A DNA stretch of 64,000 bases from Melastoma dodecandrum (GCA_029817715.1 JARUPY010000533.1:5166001-5230000), one strand, 5' to 3'; shown: positions 44,731 through 58,110, counted from the first letter of the stretch. Made by a program: numbers and translations. Notes: generated from the letters alone by a model not told the origin.

Positions 44731-47340
44731 GTAGTTAAGGAAACTTATTTTACTAAATATAAAATATGACCAGATTCATTCCCTTCGTGCTTGGAAACGA
44801 AATTCATTTGATTTCAGGTCAATCAGATTATCCTATCATCAGATATTACGTTACAGAAAGTTGAAACCGTCAACAACCTTCTATAGTTGTAAAGGAATAT
44901 TATTTTATTTCCAACTTGGGAATTATGATAATAGGCTCGTGCAAATATCCAGTTGAGACTTCCAGACTTAATTTGGTTTTATTTTAATATTTAAATCCCC
45001 ATTGCACTATAGAAGCTTCGACCATAACAATAAGTCAACCTTCTATACAAGGAAATAATCAATCAATTATTTCCAAATTGACATAATTCGTTTTTCATTG
45101 TATCTAGACGAAATTAATCTGAAAATATTATTTGAGAGTTATTTCTAAATAACATAATCTTTTACAGGATGTTAGATAGAAATTGCAAAAAATAACATAG
45201 GAAAAATATTAATTCAAACATTTATTTTACCAGATAACTATTTAATATTAATTCAAATAATATTCCTAAGAATATCCCCTTTTTTAATTAATAAAATAAT
45301 TATTAATTAATTATTAAAATATCAAAAATATTTTCTAATCACGTCATTTGATCTGAAATGATCATTGGAGAATATAGAAAATATTTTCGTGATATTTTTC
45401 CTTTATTATGAAGCATATCTTCGTTACAGGAGTTTAAGCTTCTATAAAGTCATTGCAGGTTAAACTGTAGCTGACATATCATCAAAACCATATCAACAAC
45501 TGAAATCATTATTGTTGGGTTCGACGTGGTCCTTTTTAGAGAGATGATCTTCGTTATGGGGTTTGCTTAATATAGCTAGCATTAGGCTTGCCTAACCGCT
45601 TAAATTTTTCTAATTCACATCGAGTAGTCATCATCTAATGAAGATTACTGAAAATGCCTTCATTTCCCCGAGTATGTATGTAGATTTCCCAGTTTCATCC
45701 TCCCCATTTTCAACTGAGTGGGTTCTCTCTCCTCTTTTAGCTGGTTGTGGTTGTGGTTGTAGTAAGTAGCCTTTTGTTCTCTTTTCCTTTTTACGCGCCA
45801 TCATCAAAGCATAAAGGTTCGTAGTTGGTTCTAGGGAATGAATGAATGGATGATGGGGCAGGCCTGGCCTGGCCTTATCCTTCTGGGTATTATTACATTT
45901 CTTTTTTCTTTTTATTTTAAGGGGTAGGACAATAATATACTACTGTTGATAATCTTGTGATGGATATTTAGCCAAGTCTGGCCCATTCGTTTAATTTAAC
46001 CCCCATACATGGGCATCCTAATTCACGTGCCTCCTGCGTAACTTATTGGTCCTGTCCTAACTAGAAACAATTTTCATAGATGCTTTGTTTTTCTTTATAT
46101 AATTTTGTTAGAAGAAATAATTCATTAAAAGGTCTTTTTTTTTCATTCATTATTATAGTTGACTGAGTTAAGAATATCTCCGTTGCTCTCTGTTAATCAA
46201 ATCAATATTTTATTATTGGGTGGGGTGGGGATATATGCTTTCTTTCTTCTACGGAATTCCCACCCACTTGTACTGCAGAAATATCTGTCCCACTCCTCTG
46301 GCAGGGGACTTTTATTTGGGGCTTGGTCAATTGATTCTCTTCCTGTATTATCTTACTGGAGGAAACAACAATTTTGAGGAAACGATCCACTAAAAGTCGA
46401 CGTCTTTTCTTTTGTGGGAACAAATCGGAGATTGGGGGGGGAGGGGAAATAAAGGGGGTGGTTCTAATCTAATCTGGGATGTGCTTTGGAAATGCATATA
46501 GACAGACAGAGAGACAGGCATCTTCTTCTACATGGGTAAGCTTATAGAGAGAGGCGAAGTAAGCTTACCCTGGATGCCGCCGCCCTTGTTCCATTCCACA
46601 CTGGACGATGTTCACTAATGGAGCCAATTAATCATCTGTATTTCAAAATCCCAAGACCAATCCATAGAGAAGTTGATGAAGCACCACCCCTGAAAAAAAA
46701 AATAGATCCAATTCATTCAGTTTCGTAAATTTTTTTTTCTAGTTTTCACAGGCGAACATTTACAAAATGACCCAACAATCATCCCGATTCCAAAAGATTT
46801 TGAAAAAATCCCCCACCAAATTCCTAGCTTGGTAAGGAAAGGATACATCCAAACACAGAACCATTATTTAGTTCATTAAGTTTTACTTAGTTAGCAGGGC
46901 TGAACAGATGTGTGACTGGAGTTTAAAAGATTATTAGCAGAAATTAAATGGATCTGATTCCATTCCGGTTCAATTCGACGTTTGATGATGCCAAAACGAG
47001 CCGAAATGACATTCCATTCCACCCATTTCCTTCCTAGGCTATGGAGCGCACAGTGCACTATGCCAAATGCGTCCTCCATCCTAATGCAGCTGATGACGTG
47101 TGGTTCTCTATCGCAGGTGGGTTTCCCTGTGGAACAGAACAAGGTCAAGCAGACTTCTATACGTGCGGCCACGCCTGGCGCCAGCATGAGCCGCCTTACC
47201 TGGATTAAATTCGAGGACAAGGACTAGTTTAGCAACGTCCTGAAGGAGACCAAGGGGGAAGAAGCTTCTCCGTCTCTCAAGTGATTCGATTCATACAATG
47301 CTGACGGATAGATCGATATATAGTTAAAATTTAGGCCTCA
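44731..47340. other. AT-rich intergenic region
   Basis: Very AT-rich between 44750 and 45480, with TTAATTAATTATTAA-type palindromes near 45290. An imperfect hairpin lies at 46517-46578. No gene was recognised. A short frame at 46982-47227 has weak coding look but no motif. Confidence 0.5.
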
Positions 47341-47377
47341 TCTTCTGGTATGTTAAGAGCAGCATGTCTTCTTGTGA

Positions 47378-47519
47378 TGGGCCGGGCTTGAAATTTAGAT
47401 GCAAATTGGGCTGAAATTGAAATGAAATCTTAATTACATTTCCCTCGGGCTATCCTCACTTTGCGTTCCCCTTTCCGATAATCGACTTTTTCTCCCTCCT
47501 CTAGGGTTTTTCGTCCCTT
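47378..47519 (+). promoter_or_regulatory. Site II and telo-box elements of the ALY promoter
   Basis: Two TGGGCY site II motifs (TGGGCC at 47378-47383, TGGGCT at 47407-47412) precede CTAGGGTTTT (47511-47520), the reverse complement of the AAACCCTAG telo-box, about 33 bases before the ATG. This pair is known to drive plant genes for ribosome, translation and RNA processing in dividing cells, via TCP factors. It fits the gene downstream. Confidence 0.7.
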
Positions 47520-47551
47520 CGATCGGCCGGCGTTACCCTCCCACCCTCCCG

Positions 47552-49970
47552 ATGTCGAACGCCCTAGATATGTCCCTCGACGACCTCATCAAGACCAACA
47601 AGAAGTCCGGCGCCGGCTCACGTGGTGGCCGCGGATCCGGGGGCCCCGGCCCCGCCCGCCGCAACCAAAACCGCCCACCGAGGGCCGCTCCCTACGCTGT
47701 CAACGCTGGTGCAGCTGTCGTCAAGGTCAGCAGTTACACACGACCGGTCTTCGATCCGATCCCTATCTCCTACGACCTGTTCTTCGTTCTTTCAAAGAAA
47801 AAAAAATAATGAATGAAAATGACAAAAGAAAAAGAGAAAGGGAGAGATAGCGAGTCGGTGACGATGGAGAATCGCGGAGGCCTAAATAGGAGTATTGTTG
47901 CTGGTCCTATAGGCGCCGGAGACAGCGTGGCAGCACGATATGTTCGTAGATCAAGGGTTTGGTGGTGGATTCCAAGGAGGAGTTGCGGCTCGTGGGTCTG
48001 CTGTCGAGACAGGGACGAAGTTATATATCTCAAATCTAGACTATGGTGTGTCCAACGAGGATATCAAGGTAGTTATTCTTCTTGAATCTAGGTTTGGCTT
48101 AGGCTTTCTTGAGTAGATCTCAGATCTGGTTGTTTCTTGAGATGTTTGTTTCGGCATGATTTTGACCGGGTGATGCAGTATGCTTTGATGTAAAGAGCTT
48201 TGGTTTACGTCTGTGAAGAAATAATTTTTTTTCCCTATGACTGTTTTTGTTGCATTTTCAAGTTAAAATAATAGATTAGTGTCTATTTGTCATGCTGCAA
48301 ACGATGATGATGAGAAACATGCAGCTACTTGAAGCTTTTGGTGACTTCTTTTCTGTGTTGCATACTGAATTGTTATTAGGAGTGCTTTTTTCATGTGGAT
48401 ATGGTTGTACTATATACAATCTAAACCTGTGATAGAGTCCTTTTACTCATTAAATTTCATTCTAAGCAGGAACTATTTTCTGAAGTTGGGGATTTGAAAC
48501 GCCATGCTATACATTATGATAGAAGTGGCAGATCAAAGGTATGTGATCCAGTTGAATGATGACAGTTTCGTATATATGTTTCTTGTCATTTAACTTATGA
48601 ATTGTGGTTCTTTTTTCTTTAGGGAACTGCGGAAGTTGTCTTCTCGCGGCGAATGGATGCCTTGGCTGCTGTAAAGAGATACAATAATGTGCAGCTAGAT
48701 GGGAAACCAATGAAGGTGGAGATTGTAGGAACAAACCTTGTGGCTCCTGTGGTAGCAGCCGTCACCAATGGATCTTTTGCTGCCCCAAACGTTCCATTTG
48801 GAACTTTCAATGGTCTTCCTAGAGGGTATTTTTCGTTTCTCTGCTTGTGCAGGTCCCTTGAATTTCATGCATCAATGATACAATTTTTTCATCTTACAAA
48901 CATTTTTTTTACCATTTGCGTGGTTGTTATTCTGACGATAACGAGAAATGGGTAATATTAGTCTGGAGAAGATGGCTAAATTCATTCCCATGATGGTAGA
49001 AGTCGCTCAACACATCATCCTACAAAACTGAATAATTCTTTTTTGCTGCCCAAAGCGATTGTTGTTAATAAGAACGTGCAAAAATATATAGTTAATTTGA
49101 ATGGAATGCCCAATTCATGTGTGGAAGCGGAATGAAACAAGTCTTGGTTTGGGTTGGCTGTGATTGGGCTGTTTTCTCCTGGTAGGGGCATGTACACCGG
49201 CTAAGTATTTTACTGGCTCTTTTCAGTGGACGTGAAGCGTCTTTTCCTGACTCCTTTCAACTGCTAGTGAAGTTCATGGATTGTCGTAATTTTTTTATGA
49301 CGACTTTTCTATTAAACTAATAAGTTTCACGTTTGTAATTGACCTGATAAAAATTTTGATGGCATCTCATAAGATATGAGTCTAAGAATGTATTTTCCCT
49401 TTTCAAATTATTGTTTGTACTAGCTGATTGTTTAATCAAAGTAACTTGTCTGCTTGACCATTATCATGCTCTGTGGACAATCCCACTTTTCTGCTTTTTA
49501 TTTTGCTAGCATGAGTAACTAGAATCGAGATGCCTTAACTACATGTAGTGGGATAATGATGACATTTGTCGGGTACCACGTAGTGGGATAACGGCAAAAG
49601 AACAGATCCACGTTCTTTCTACTCATATGAAATTAAAGATATGTGCATTATGATTTTTCCTTTTCTTGAAATTCTGCTTGGTTAAATTAATTATCTATGC
49701 ATTTGGATTGTCAGTTCTTTACAGATGACCTGGATGTTTATCTATCTGGCTGGGATTTTTTTCTGTTTGATTTATAATGTGCTAATCCATTTTTCCATCA
49801 TCAGAGGAATAAGAAGGGGCACTGCCTTTGCCCGTGGTCGAGGTGGACCCGGTGGTCGCCAGTCTGCTGGGGTGCGTGGGCGAGGAAGAGGTCGTGGCGA
49901 CAAAGTATCTGCAGAAGACCTTGATGCTGATTTGGAGAAGTACCACTCTGAAGCAATGGAGGCAAATTGA
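47552..49970 (+). CDS. ALY: ALY/THO4-type mRNA export adaptor
   Basis: Five exons: 47552-47725, 47913-48068, 48470-48538, 48623-48825, 49805-49970; 255 codons, all introns GT-AG, intron 4 about 980 bp. N-terminal [10 protein letters not shown] (residues 5-14) and C-terminal [16 protein letters not shown] are the UAP56-binding motifs of REF/ALY proteins. One RRM lies between (about 93-170) with RNP2 LYISNL (95-100) and RNP1 KGTAEVVF (133-140). It is flanked by Gly/Arg-rich segments that bind RNA. ALY is a nuclear adaptor linking the TREX/THO complex and exon junctions to the mRNA export receptor. Promoter site II motifs and a telo-box lie upstream. Confidence 0.93.
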
Positions 49971-50402
49971 GGGGAGAAACCTCTGGATATCTTCTAAATT
50001 TTAAGTGGTGATGATATGTCTTTCTTGATGCATACCCTCTTGAGTGATTTGTATGTTAGTTGGATATTCCTGATGTGGGCACCAGAAGAAGCTATTTCGG
50101 TTAACTATTGAACCTATGACGATTGTTCTGGGCTTTGACATTCGGTGCCTTTAAGCATGTGATCCTGGTTTTCATTTCCATGAGAATTTCCTCCACCAAT
50201 GACAGTGGCTTAAAAATCTTCAATATATCTTCTTCACTGAAGGAAGTGGAGATACAACACCTAATGTCAATCAGATCAAATTCTCCTGTCCAGGTAGGTT
50301 CTCTGGGTCTATTTTCTCTTGTAGCCAATGAATGTAAAGCAAGAATAGTCTTCATTCTAATGATTTTTTTGGTGTTTTGCATGATAGGTCCTAATGACCT
50401 AT
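49971..50402 (+). other. ALY 3' UTR and flank
   Basis: Non-coding AT-rich DNA after the ALY stop codon, up to the SINE insertion. No gene was recognised. Confidence 0.5.
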
Positions 50403-50413
50403 ATGCATTTATT
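50403..50413. repeat. Left target-site duplication of the SINE
   Basis: ATGCATTTATT, identical to 50603-50613. The two copies bracket the 189-bp SINE body and mark its exact ends. Confidence 0.9.
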
Positions 50414-50602
50414 TTTTCTTTTTTTGGTTGCCTCCGGTATCCGGAACTTCGCCTCGACTAATCCGGACTCGACCAGGGTAGTGCATCTGGTTTTGGTGGG
50501 CTCTCCCAACTGGGATGGCTGCATACGGTAGGTTTCGAACCCCAAGATCTCCTTAAGCGAATCCAAGCCGCTTAGGCTTGGATCAACCCTATGTTGGTCT
50601 AG
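50414..50602 (-). mobile_element. tRNA-derived SINE
   Basis: On the minus strand the element starts at 50602 with CTAGACC. It shows a pol III A-box-like AGCCTAAGCGG (50568-50578) and a perfect B box GGTTCGAAACC (50531-50541), 37 bases apart from start to start. It ends with GGATTAGTCGAGGCGAAG and CCGGATACC followed by an A-rich tail. That 3' end resembles the conserved tail of many plant SINEs. It is bounded by an exact 11-bp duplication, so it is complete and not ancient. It has no protein and depends on a LINE for movement. Confidence 0.85.
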
Positions 50603-50613
50603 ATGCATTTATT
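50603..50613. repeat. Right target-site duplication of the SINE
   Basis: ATGCATTTATT, the exact partner of 50403-50413. Confidence 0.9.
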
Positions 50614-52825
50614 GGTTTGCTTGGAGCATGCTTGCATTCACTTGCTTTCTGATCATCTTTGGAAGTCTAGTTAGTGCTTATGATTTCTATACGAACACTG
50701 TTGTACTTGTTTCATGTTGCCCATATTAACTGAGCTTTGTAAGTTTGCACTGAGATTTCCTTTTATGGACTATTGATTTTCTTATGTTATAATGTCTGGT
50801 TACTGTCTCTGGGTTTGTAGGAGAACAAGCTTTGTCATTTTTTCTTTCTGGAATGAAAGAAGCGTCTTCAGGATGACGCAGATTAGTGTGTGCATTCAGG
50901 ATTTGCATCGGATGAACGAAAATGTTCAGCTTTCTTGCATCATCAACAATGGTGTTAAGTCTGAGCCCTGGCTAATAGGTATGCTCTTGCCTTCTGTTTG
51001 CTGGCTTTTGAGGTGGTGGTTAATGCTTGTTTAGTAGTCCTTGGCCCGGAGCTCTTCTAGGCAGATTTCTCCTGGGAAGTGGTTATTTATTTAAGCCTTA
51101 ACAGTATAACCTAGTTGGGGTTTACATTGCCTTATCTCTCTTATTGTTGGGAGAACTTGGTATTTTTGGACGCTTCCTGAAGCCTATGGCTGTGCCCCCG
51201 ACTCCTGCTTCATGGGATCCGGTCACTGCATCAGCATCAGATTGCGTGATGGAGGCTGGTGTTGTGGGAATACCTGCGCAAGCATCGCGTGCTCTGTGAT
51301 ATTGGGATACCGTTCCAAGTCTTTTTGGTTGTAGAAAACGTAAGCGGAAATGGCCGATCTGTTTCATCCATGGCCTGTGGGATTGGTCTTTTCTCCGTGA
51401 GATGAGAAATGTGGTTTTAACTTGAGCTGGTTTGAGATACATGTCGTCGATGCCGGCGAGATGATGTTCCGAATCGATTGGAGCCCAATCATGCTTAATG
51501 TCCGCATAGGCCTATTATCGAAACCCTGAAAAACGTCTTTCTCAAACCTAAAATTCCGTATCCCCTTCTCTCCTCTCCGGCCGCTTAGGTGGTGGGTGGC
51601 TATGTGGTCTTTGCTCCGGTGTCATTCCTGGGCACCACTGAACTGGGCTGTTTCTCAAATGCGATCATTTAAAAAAAAAAAACATGGAGAAAGACCTGTT
51701 CCAGGAAGTTTAGAGGATTAAAAAATACGACAAAATAAGAGAGGAAATAAACTAAGATGTCCCGTAAACTTGCTGAGAATTGATTATTTTAGATGAAGTC
51801 TTCACGTATCTATGAATTAATACTAGAGGCCGAAAGCATAAAGCAAGAGATCTGGGCATGAAATCGAAGTTTCGCAAGGTAATATGTCTGATTTTCCACG
51901 AACTTGTGTTATCGCCTGTGATTTTTTAGGATGCCGATCCTTAATTTAATCTTCAACAAAAAGGGGGTCAGCGGTTAATCACTACCATTAATGAAATTGA
52001 TAGGAAAACGTAGGCTCAAAAACACAAGCAGCGTGGTGCCACGGCCTTAGTGGGGATACATTACCCGCCAGAAGACGTGAAGCTATCTATCTATATAACC
52101 AAGCTTTCATTCGAGTGCTTGTGGCCATTCGAAGTGCCATGCCCATGTCAATTGGTAAAATACTAACCTTTAATGCTCCGACCAACTCAAATGAGAGTTC
52201 TAACAGATAACTAGCACAAGCCCTTACCCTTGAGTGCACCGAGTTTTGAAAAGATAATGGATTAGTAGTGTCACAAGGACAAAATGGATTGATCGTATAT
52301 AATACATTCGGTTTCGGGACGTCCACGAGCTGATCACAAAGATGGTTGAAAAATGTTGTTGAAATATTTTCTTCGAGTTAAGAAATTGTTGTTGTAAGTA
52401 AATAGTTTCATTTTTAAAATAACTTCAATTTTCACTCTCTTAAAAGAATTCCAAATAGTGCTCATATTTTAAGAACTCGTTGTTTTTTAAATCGTGTCGC
52501 TATTTCTCATCCTACTTAGATAATTTTGAATCAACATGCATTAAATTACGTATTGTTTTGCAAATTTACGGAGAACAAAGCTCAACTGCTGCTTGCAAAA
52601 AACAGAAAATGGCACATGACCTCAGTGTACAGCTAGCTAAGTCCCCGACAACTCCGTCAATGATCCGAAGGAAAAGAAAAAAAAAAGAAACAGTGAAAAA
52701 CTCAAAAACATTGTCTGTCCCCTCCACGCCTTAATTGTCCAAATAACGGGACCCTCCTTGCATTTGACATATATGAAAACAAAACTCCACGCACCATCTC
52801 GGATACTTGTATATAGACACTCATT
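50614..52825. other. Intergenic, with promoter-like motifs near 51480-51600
   Basis: No coding gene was recognised. AGCCCA (51482-51487, reverse site II) and AAACCCTGAA (51521-51530, telo-box-like) precede a pyrimidine-rich stretch, which looks like the promoter and leader of a lost plus-strand gene. The right end carries the 3' UTR of the minus-strand UXS gene. Confidence 0.4.
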
Positions 52826-55574
52826 TCACTTCTGTTTCCCGACCCCGAGTCTTGATCTGAAGTCGTCCTCCATCAGCGGAAGTCCATCTAGTAGCTTCAC
52901 CTTTGGTTCCCACCCCAGAACCTCCTTGGCCTTGGTAATGTCAGGTTTTCGCTGTCGTGGATCGTCCGGGGTATTTTCTACCATCTTGATCTCCACCTCC
53001 GTATTAATCAGCTGCAGGCATGGAGATTTCTCATAAATGTCATTGCCTCCAAGTAATTAGTGAACTGTGGTAACATCATTTTTTTCTCGAAATGCTACCT
53101 CCTTCACGGTTTTCGCAAGTTCAAGCACAGTAAACTCCCCGGGATTCCCTAGATTGATGGGTCCAGTATTCTCTCCCTCCATGAGTCGGATGAGACCATC
53201 AACCTACGGTATTGGAGAAAATTGCGATTCAACCACAAAAAATATGCAGAAGATAGAAACATGAAAGTAAAAGTTGTCCAAAGTTAAGGCCTACCAAATC
53301 AGAAACGTAACAAAAGCTGCGAGTTTGAGTTCCAGGCAGTTGCACCGTCAAGGGCTCCCCACTGCATAGGATAACTCAGAAATGAGAGCTACAAAATTAA
53401 GTTATATACTAAGATGCTGAAAGGTTACAAGGAAACGCATGAGGTAAATGTAATCAAAAGAGCCATTCGATACTCCAAAACAAAGGAGAGAAATTATAAG
53501 TGTAGAAACCTCACCGAAGTGCTTGAGCTATGAAATTGCTCACAACACGCCCATCATCAATGTTCATTCGAGGCCCGTATGTGTTGAAAATTCTAGCGAC
53601 TCGAATTTCTATTTGGTAGAAGAAAAGAAAATCTTAACAACATGGCTGAGAGAGAGAAGAACATGGAAAACCGCTTCTTGATTAAGGGGTTTCACATCAC
53701 AGTATGATGATTTATCTTAAAAGCATTAAAAGAATTGTGCAATGAGCAAATGTTAGTTGTGTGCCCAATAACTGAACAAGAAAAAAGAAGGTCACGATAA
53801 AACTCATTTACCAATCCCGTGTTGTCTGTGATAGTCAAACATTAAAGTCTCGGCAACTCGTTTCCCCTCATCGTAGCAACTTCGAACTCCTGAGTAACAT
53901 AATATTCATAATAAGGTATGCAACGTCAACTATTACAAAATTTGGCGCAAATACAATGATCGGGCTTCTTAAACTAAGGAAATAGCACTCAGGAAGCCTT
54001 GCCTTTGATGGAGAGGATAGAGGGGCAGCGAAATTACCTATAGGGTTGACATTGCCCCAATAGCTCTCAGATTGGGGATGGACAAGAGGATCCCCATACA
54101 CCTCGGAAGTAGAGGTGAGCAGAATCCTATAAAGAGTTACATCAGTTTGCCATTTTTAATATTGCTGAATGAATGCAGCGTCAGAATTTCCAACCTTGCT
54201 CCAACCCTTTTCGCTAGTCCCAGCATGTTCAGTGTGCCTATCACGTTTGTCTTTATCGTCTGTCAACAGAGAGAACCACTGGCACTGAGTCCCGAAATTC
54301 CTTCATACATGAGAATTCTTAAAAAAAAATGATAAAAATACTCCTGGTTTCCAGGTGACTTTGCTAGTGACAAAGACGAGGATGCATAGTAAGTCCGAGT
54401 GAACAGGAAAGGAAGAAAGTTGTGTGATGACGGGACAAATTGATTAATGTGGATCACAGAGGATTTACAGCATCATCTTGGTATATGCTACCAAAAACAT
54501 AGTGACATACCTTTACAGGATTGTGTTTGTAGAAGATAGGAGAAGCAGGGCAGGCAAGATGATAAATCTGGTCCACTTCAACTAATAATGGCTCTGTAAC
54601 ATCTGCACAGTGAGAGAAAGAAACAGAAATAAAGAGGACATTCCAGAGACAGAACAGCTGAACAAATTACAAAAGGGAAAAAAATCTCGAAATACCGTGC
54701 CGAATAAGTTCAAATCTTGGGTGACCAATCCATCTTCTTAGATTGTCTTTTGATCCAGTAAAGTAATTATCAACGACAATGACCTAAGAAATCAGATGTG
54801 GGCACAAAGTCTGTCAATAGTTAATCCTCCATAGGCATGTCTACACAAGGAATTTCTGTGACCACATAATCCTCGTATACTTCTGCCATTGTTTCTGCAC
54901 TTGTTAAAAGGATAGAACTGGTAGAAATGACAAATACATGCCTACCTCATTCTTTTCGTTTTCCATGAGTCTGTCCACCAGATGCGAACCGATGAATCCA
55001 GCACCACCAGTAACGAGAATTCGCATATTGGACTGAGATTAACAGAAGATGCGACTCTCAATTAGCAACTTAAACTACTGGAAAAAATTAATTGAAGGGG
55101 ATGACAATCAAAACTGGCAGGCCAGATAAATTACTGCATACATAAGTCCAAAGCAATTACTGGCAAGCAAAGTAACAAAAAAGCAAATGACCATTAGATC
55201 TGCTCTAAATTTCTAGCATGAGAACTGCCGATGAACAACCCAAAGAGGAAATTTCATCACTACACCCAAGAAAACTTATCAAATTTAGGTCATACTTGGC
55301 AACCGGGTCTTGCAGGTGATACTATTGAACTTTTAAAGCCAGATAATTAATTAAAAGGGCATTCCTTACTTGGGATAGATAAGAAAGATTCCCTTAAATA
55401 ATCAAGGCAAGAGATTCCCTTTAATCAACATGGCTTTGTGCTACCAAAAAAAAAACAAGGCTTTGTCATATGGTCTGCAATTACCTGTAAAAATTTCGAA
55501 TTGCGCAGTGGAGAAGGGGTTGGAGGGAGCTTGGCGGTTGTCTGGTGGTCCCCATTTGACAATTTCTCGGTCAT
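52826..55574 (-). CDS. UXS: UDP-xylose synthase (UDP-glucuronate decarboxylase), cytosolic type
   Basis: Eleven coding exons on the minus strand: 55485-55574, 54946-55032, 54696-54783, 54511-54602, 54195-54259, 54038-54126, 53812-53889, 53515-53608, 53295-53361, 53099-53203, 52826-53011; 346 codons, all introns GT-AG. The Rossmann fold starts with GGAGFIG (residues 39-45) that binds NAD. The catalytic set is Ser/Thr in TSTSEVYG (about 145-152) and YDEGK (Tyr176, Lys180). The C-terminus has [20 protein letters not shown], as in the family. There is no N-terminal membrane anchor, so it belongs with the short cytosolic UXS3/5/6 group. The enzyme makes UDP-xylose from UDP-glucuronate for xylan and xyloglucan. 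Confidence 0.94.
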
Positions 55575-58110
55575 TGTTCCTCGAGAGATCTTCAACCTAG
55601 AACATCAGCGAAGGATCTCGATAAATATGAGCAGCAGAAGATGTTCGTCTAAAGAATCCAGCACATATTCCATTCACTCAAAAGAGCACCGGACAGACAA
55701 AAATTGGGTTCAGATGAGATAGCACACAACTTCACGAGTAGTCAAAGGAACAACGAATACCAACAATACCGATGAAAAATTCCTCAAGAAAGAGCCAAAC
55801 AATCTGACTCAAGCAAATGCAAACGGGCACTGTAGACATACGCATCAAGAAACCTCTTTTTACCACATAGGACAAATGCAAAAAGAAAGGAGAGACAAAC
55901 TCCATTAATATGATTGCTCACAGACGAATCAAGAAAGGCGAGATGAGAAATCTCCTTCGAGGATGGAAGACTTAAAAAGTAAGCTATGGAAATTCTCCGG
56001 ACCAGTTTGCAGCATTTATATGGCCCGAGTACCAGGAAATGAATCAGAACGCAACCTTTTCCCCACTTAACGTTGCCTTCAAAAAATTCGGTCACACAAG
56101 AAATTAAGAACACCTTCACAATCAAGCAAGATATTCCTCGATCTTCCATGATGGCACAATTCCAACAAACGCGACGACCCATCATCTTTCACCAAACTGC
56201 AGTCATTCCCATTCCTATTCCCACCAAAAGGGCGAGCAACAAGAGCAAGCAAAAGATTAACCCAAAACTTAAACCAATCGCTAATCACCTCACCGACTTC
56301 TTCGAGTGAAAGAACTTGACCGACAAAGCCCCAATGAGGACAGTTGTTGAAAGCCTGACAAGGAAGTCTCCTCTTCCTTGGAGAACATAAAGGACAAAGG
56401 GGGCCTTATTCTTTTTCTTCCATCGGTCGTATTAAAATATTAGCCAAAATGGAAGAGGCGGATGCATGCAAGCGTAAGAAGGGAGAGAAATCGCGTGCAT
56501 GGGATTGGTACGTCACCGTCACGTATGTCGTAGTGGCGCTTGATGAAGCGGGAGGAGATCGGCTCGTGCAAAGATGTGCTGCTTCTCTCTCTCTCTCTCT
56601 CTCTGTTAGTTGGCCCCACGTACTCTTCCTGATCTTCAATCAAGGAATAAACCCCGCACAGCAATTCATTTCATTTCTTCCTGGGGAAAGCTCCATCTGA
56701 ATTAGTCGATCCAGGATAGATAAGCCGTACGTCACAAATTAACCGTGAAGATGTTCCAAGTAAAAACCCGTCATCCTCTCTAATGAAAGAAATTACTAAG
56801 CCCAAGATCCACTGAAGTTCCATGGTTAGAACGGTGGAGAAATATGTAGATCCCAAGGTGCTTCGACAACATACTCTAATTAAAAGCATAGCAGGATGGA
56901 AAAAAAAACGACGATTGCAAATAAATAATGAATTTGACAATCTGGGCACGAGCTGCTCGTGTCTACGTTCAATATGTAGCAGTAGTTCCCCATGTATGCA
57001 AGCATGCCTCCTAGGAACAAAGTAACTCCCTTTAATCAAGAGAAAAACTACTGCCCAATCAGATGGATTGATAGTGAGGAATATGCCAGAGAATAATTCT
57101 AGGAATTCAAGCCCCACTGGCCATCCTTACGTTGGGGCCAATCCCGACGGATGGTTTGCATTAAACGCGAACACCAATTCTCAACATGAAATAATGGAAC
57201 ATGGTAGGACAAAGTAGCTTGGAGGTCTGTTCTAATAAGAACTAATTAAGTTCATCTGAAAAGTAAAATCACATCTTGCTATGATCTTTTCTAATTCCCA
57301 CCACTCCTATTAACACACGTCTCAGGAGAGATTATCAAATGAGCAGGATTATCTGCAATTGCATGACATAATATGTGAATCAAGGAGGAAATTTAGTGTG
57401 ACAGAGTAAGCTCACTTACTTCCCCGTTACCCTTCGTCGTCCTCTCGTGGCCAAGTTCACGTTTTATGATGAATCAACCTATTGCAATAAGACCCGGAAG
57501 ACACCTGTCATGCATGGGAAAAGCGAAACACCATACGAATTAAGGTGAGCATCATCAAACCGGTTTTGATGCTCCATCGACACAAAATTCATTAGAATAA
57601 CGCGCACTTTCAATAATAACACACAAAACCAGATCAATCAAAGAATATAACGCATTCCTCTCTCTAGCCATTCTTCGTCCGTCTTCTATATCTGACATTT
57701 CCACAATCACGTGGGGGATCTACTGAATATCGCACATTGGACCCATCTACAAATAGGAAAAGAAGAAGAAGGCGCCATAGTACCTTCGTCAGCTTCTCTC
57801 CCGGTCACCGGTCCCTCGAACTGTGACAACATCCATCCTCCATAGTCAACAAACCAAATTCCACACAGCAAGAAAACCCACGCGGAACAGGAAAAAAGTT
57901 AGTCGGCCACGAAATGAACAAGAAGAAACAAATCAACAGACTGCGAATACTTTGCATCAACAACGCCGGCTCACGAACAATTATTCGGCTGCTGTATCTC
58001 CGTGGGCTCGCTCTTGCTTCTTCAATCTTCTTCTTCAGCGGTGTGGTTTGTAACGCAGAGCGACGGTCGGTAATCGGACTGACTGCGTGATGGAGATGGA
58101 AGTCTCTCCA
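55575..58110 (-). other. Upstream region of UXS, possible 5' UTR exon and intron
   Basis: No coding gene was recognised. On the minus strand TTCTAG just upstream of the ATG (near 55600) could be an intron acceptor. A leader-like stretch at about 57784-58110 ends in GACGAAG|GTACTA (donor at 57783) and has a TATA-like CATAAATAG upstream near 58140. A 5' UTR intron of about 2.2 kb would link them. A CT microsatellite lies at 56586-56604. Confidence 0.35.

Noticed and set aside
46982..47227. 81-codon plus frame and its 109-codon minus counterpart before ALY
   Set aside because: No motif or homologue recognised, and no clear promoter or splice structure. Left as unassigned.
50414..50602. Possible tRNA gene from the GGTTCGAAACC box
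   Set aside because: No acceptor-stem or anticodon-stem pairing. The A-rich tail and exact target duplication show a SINE.
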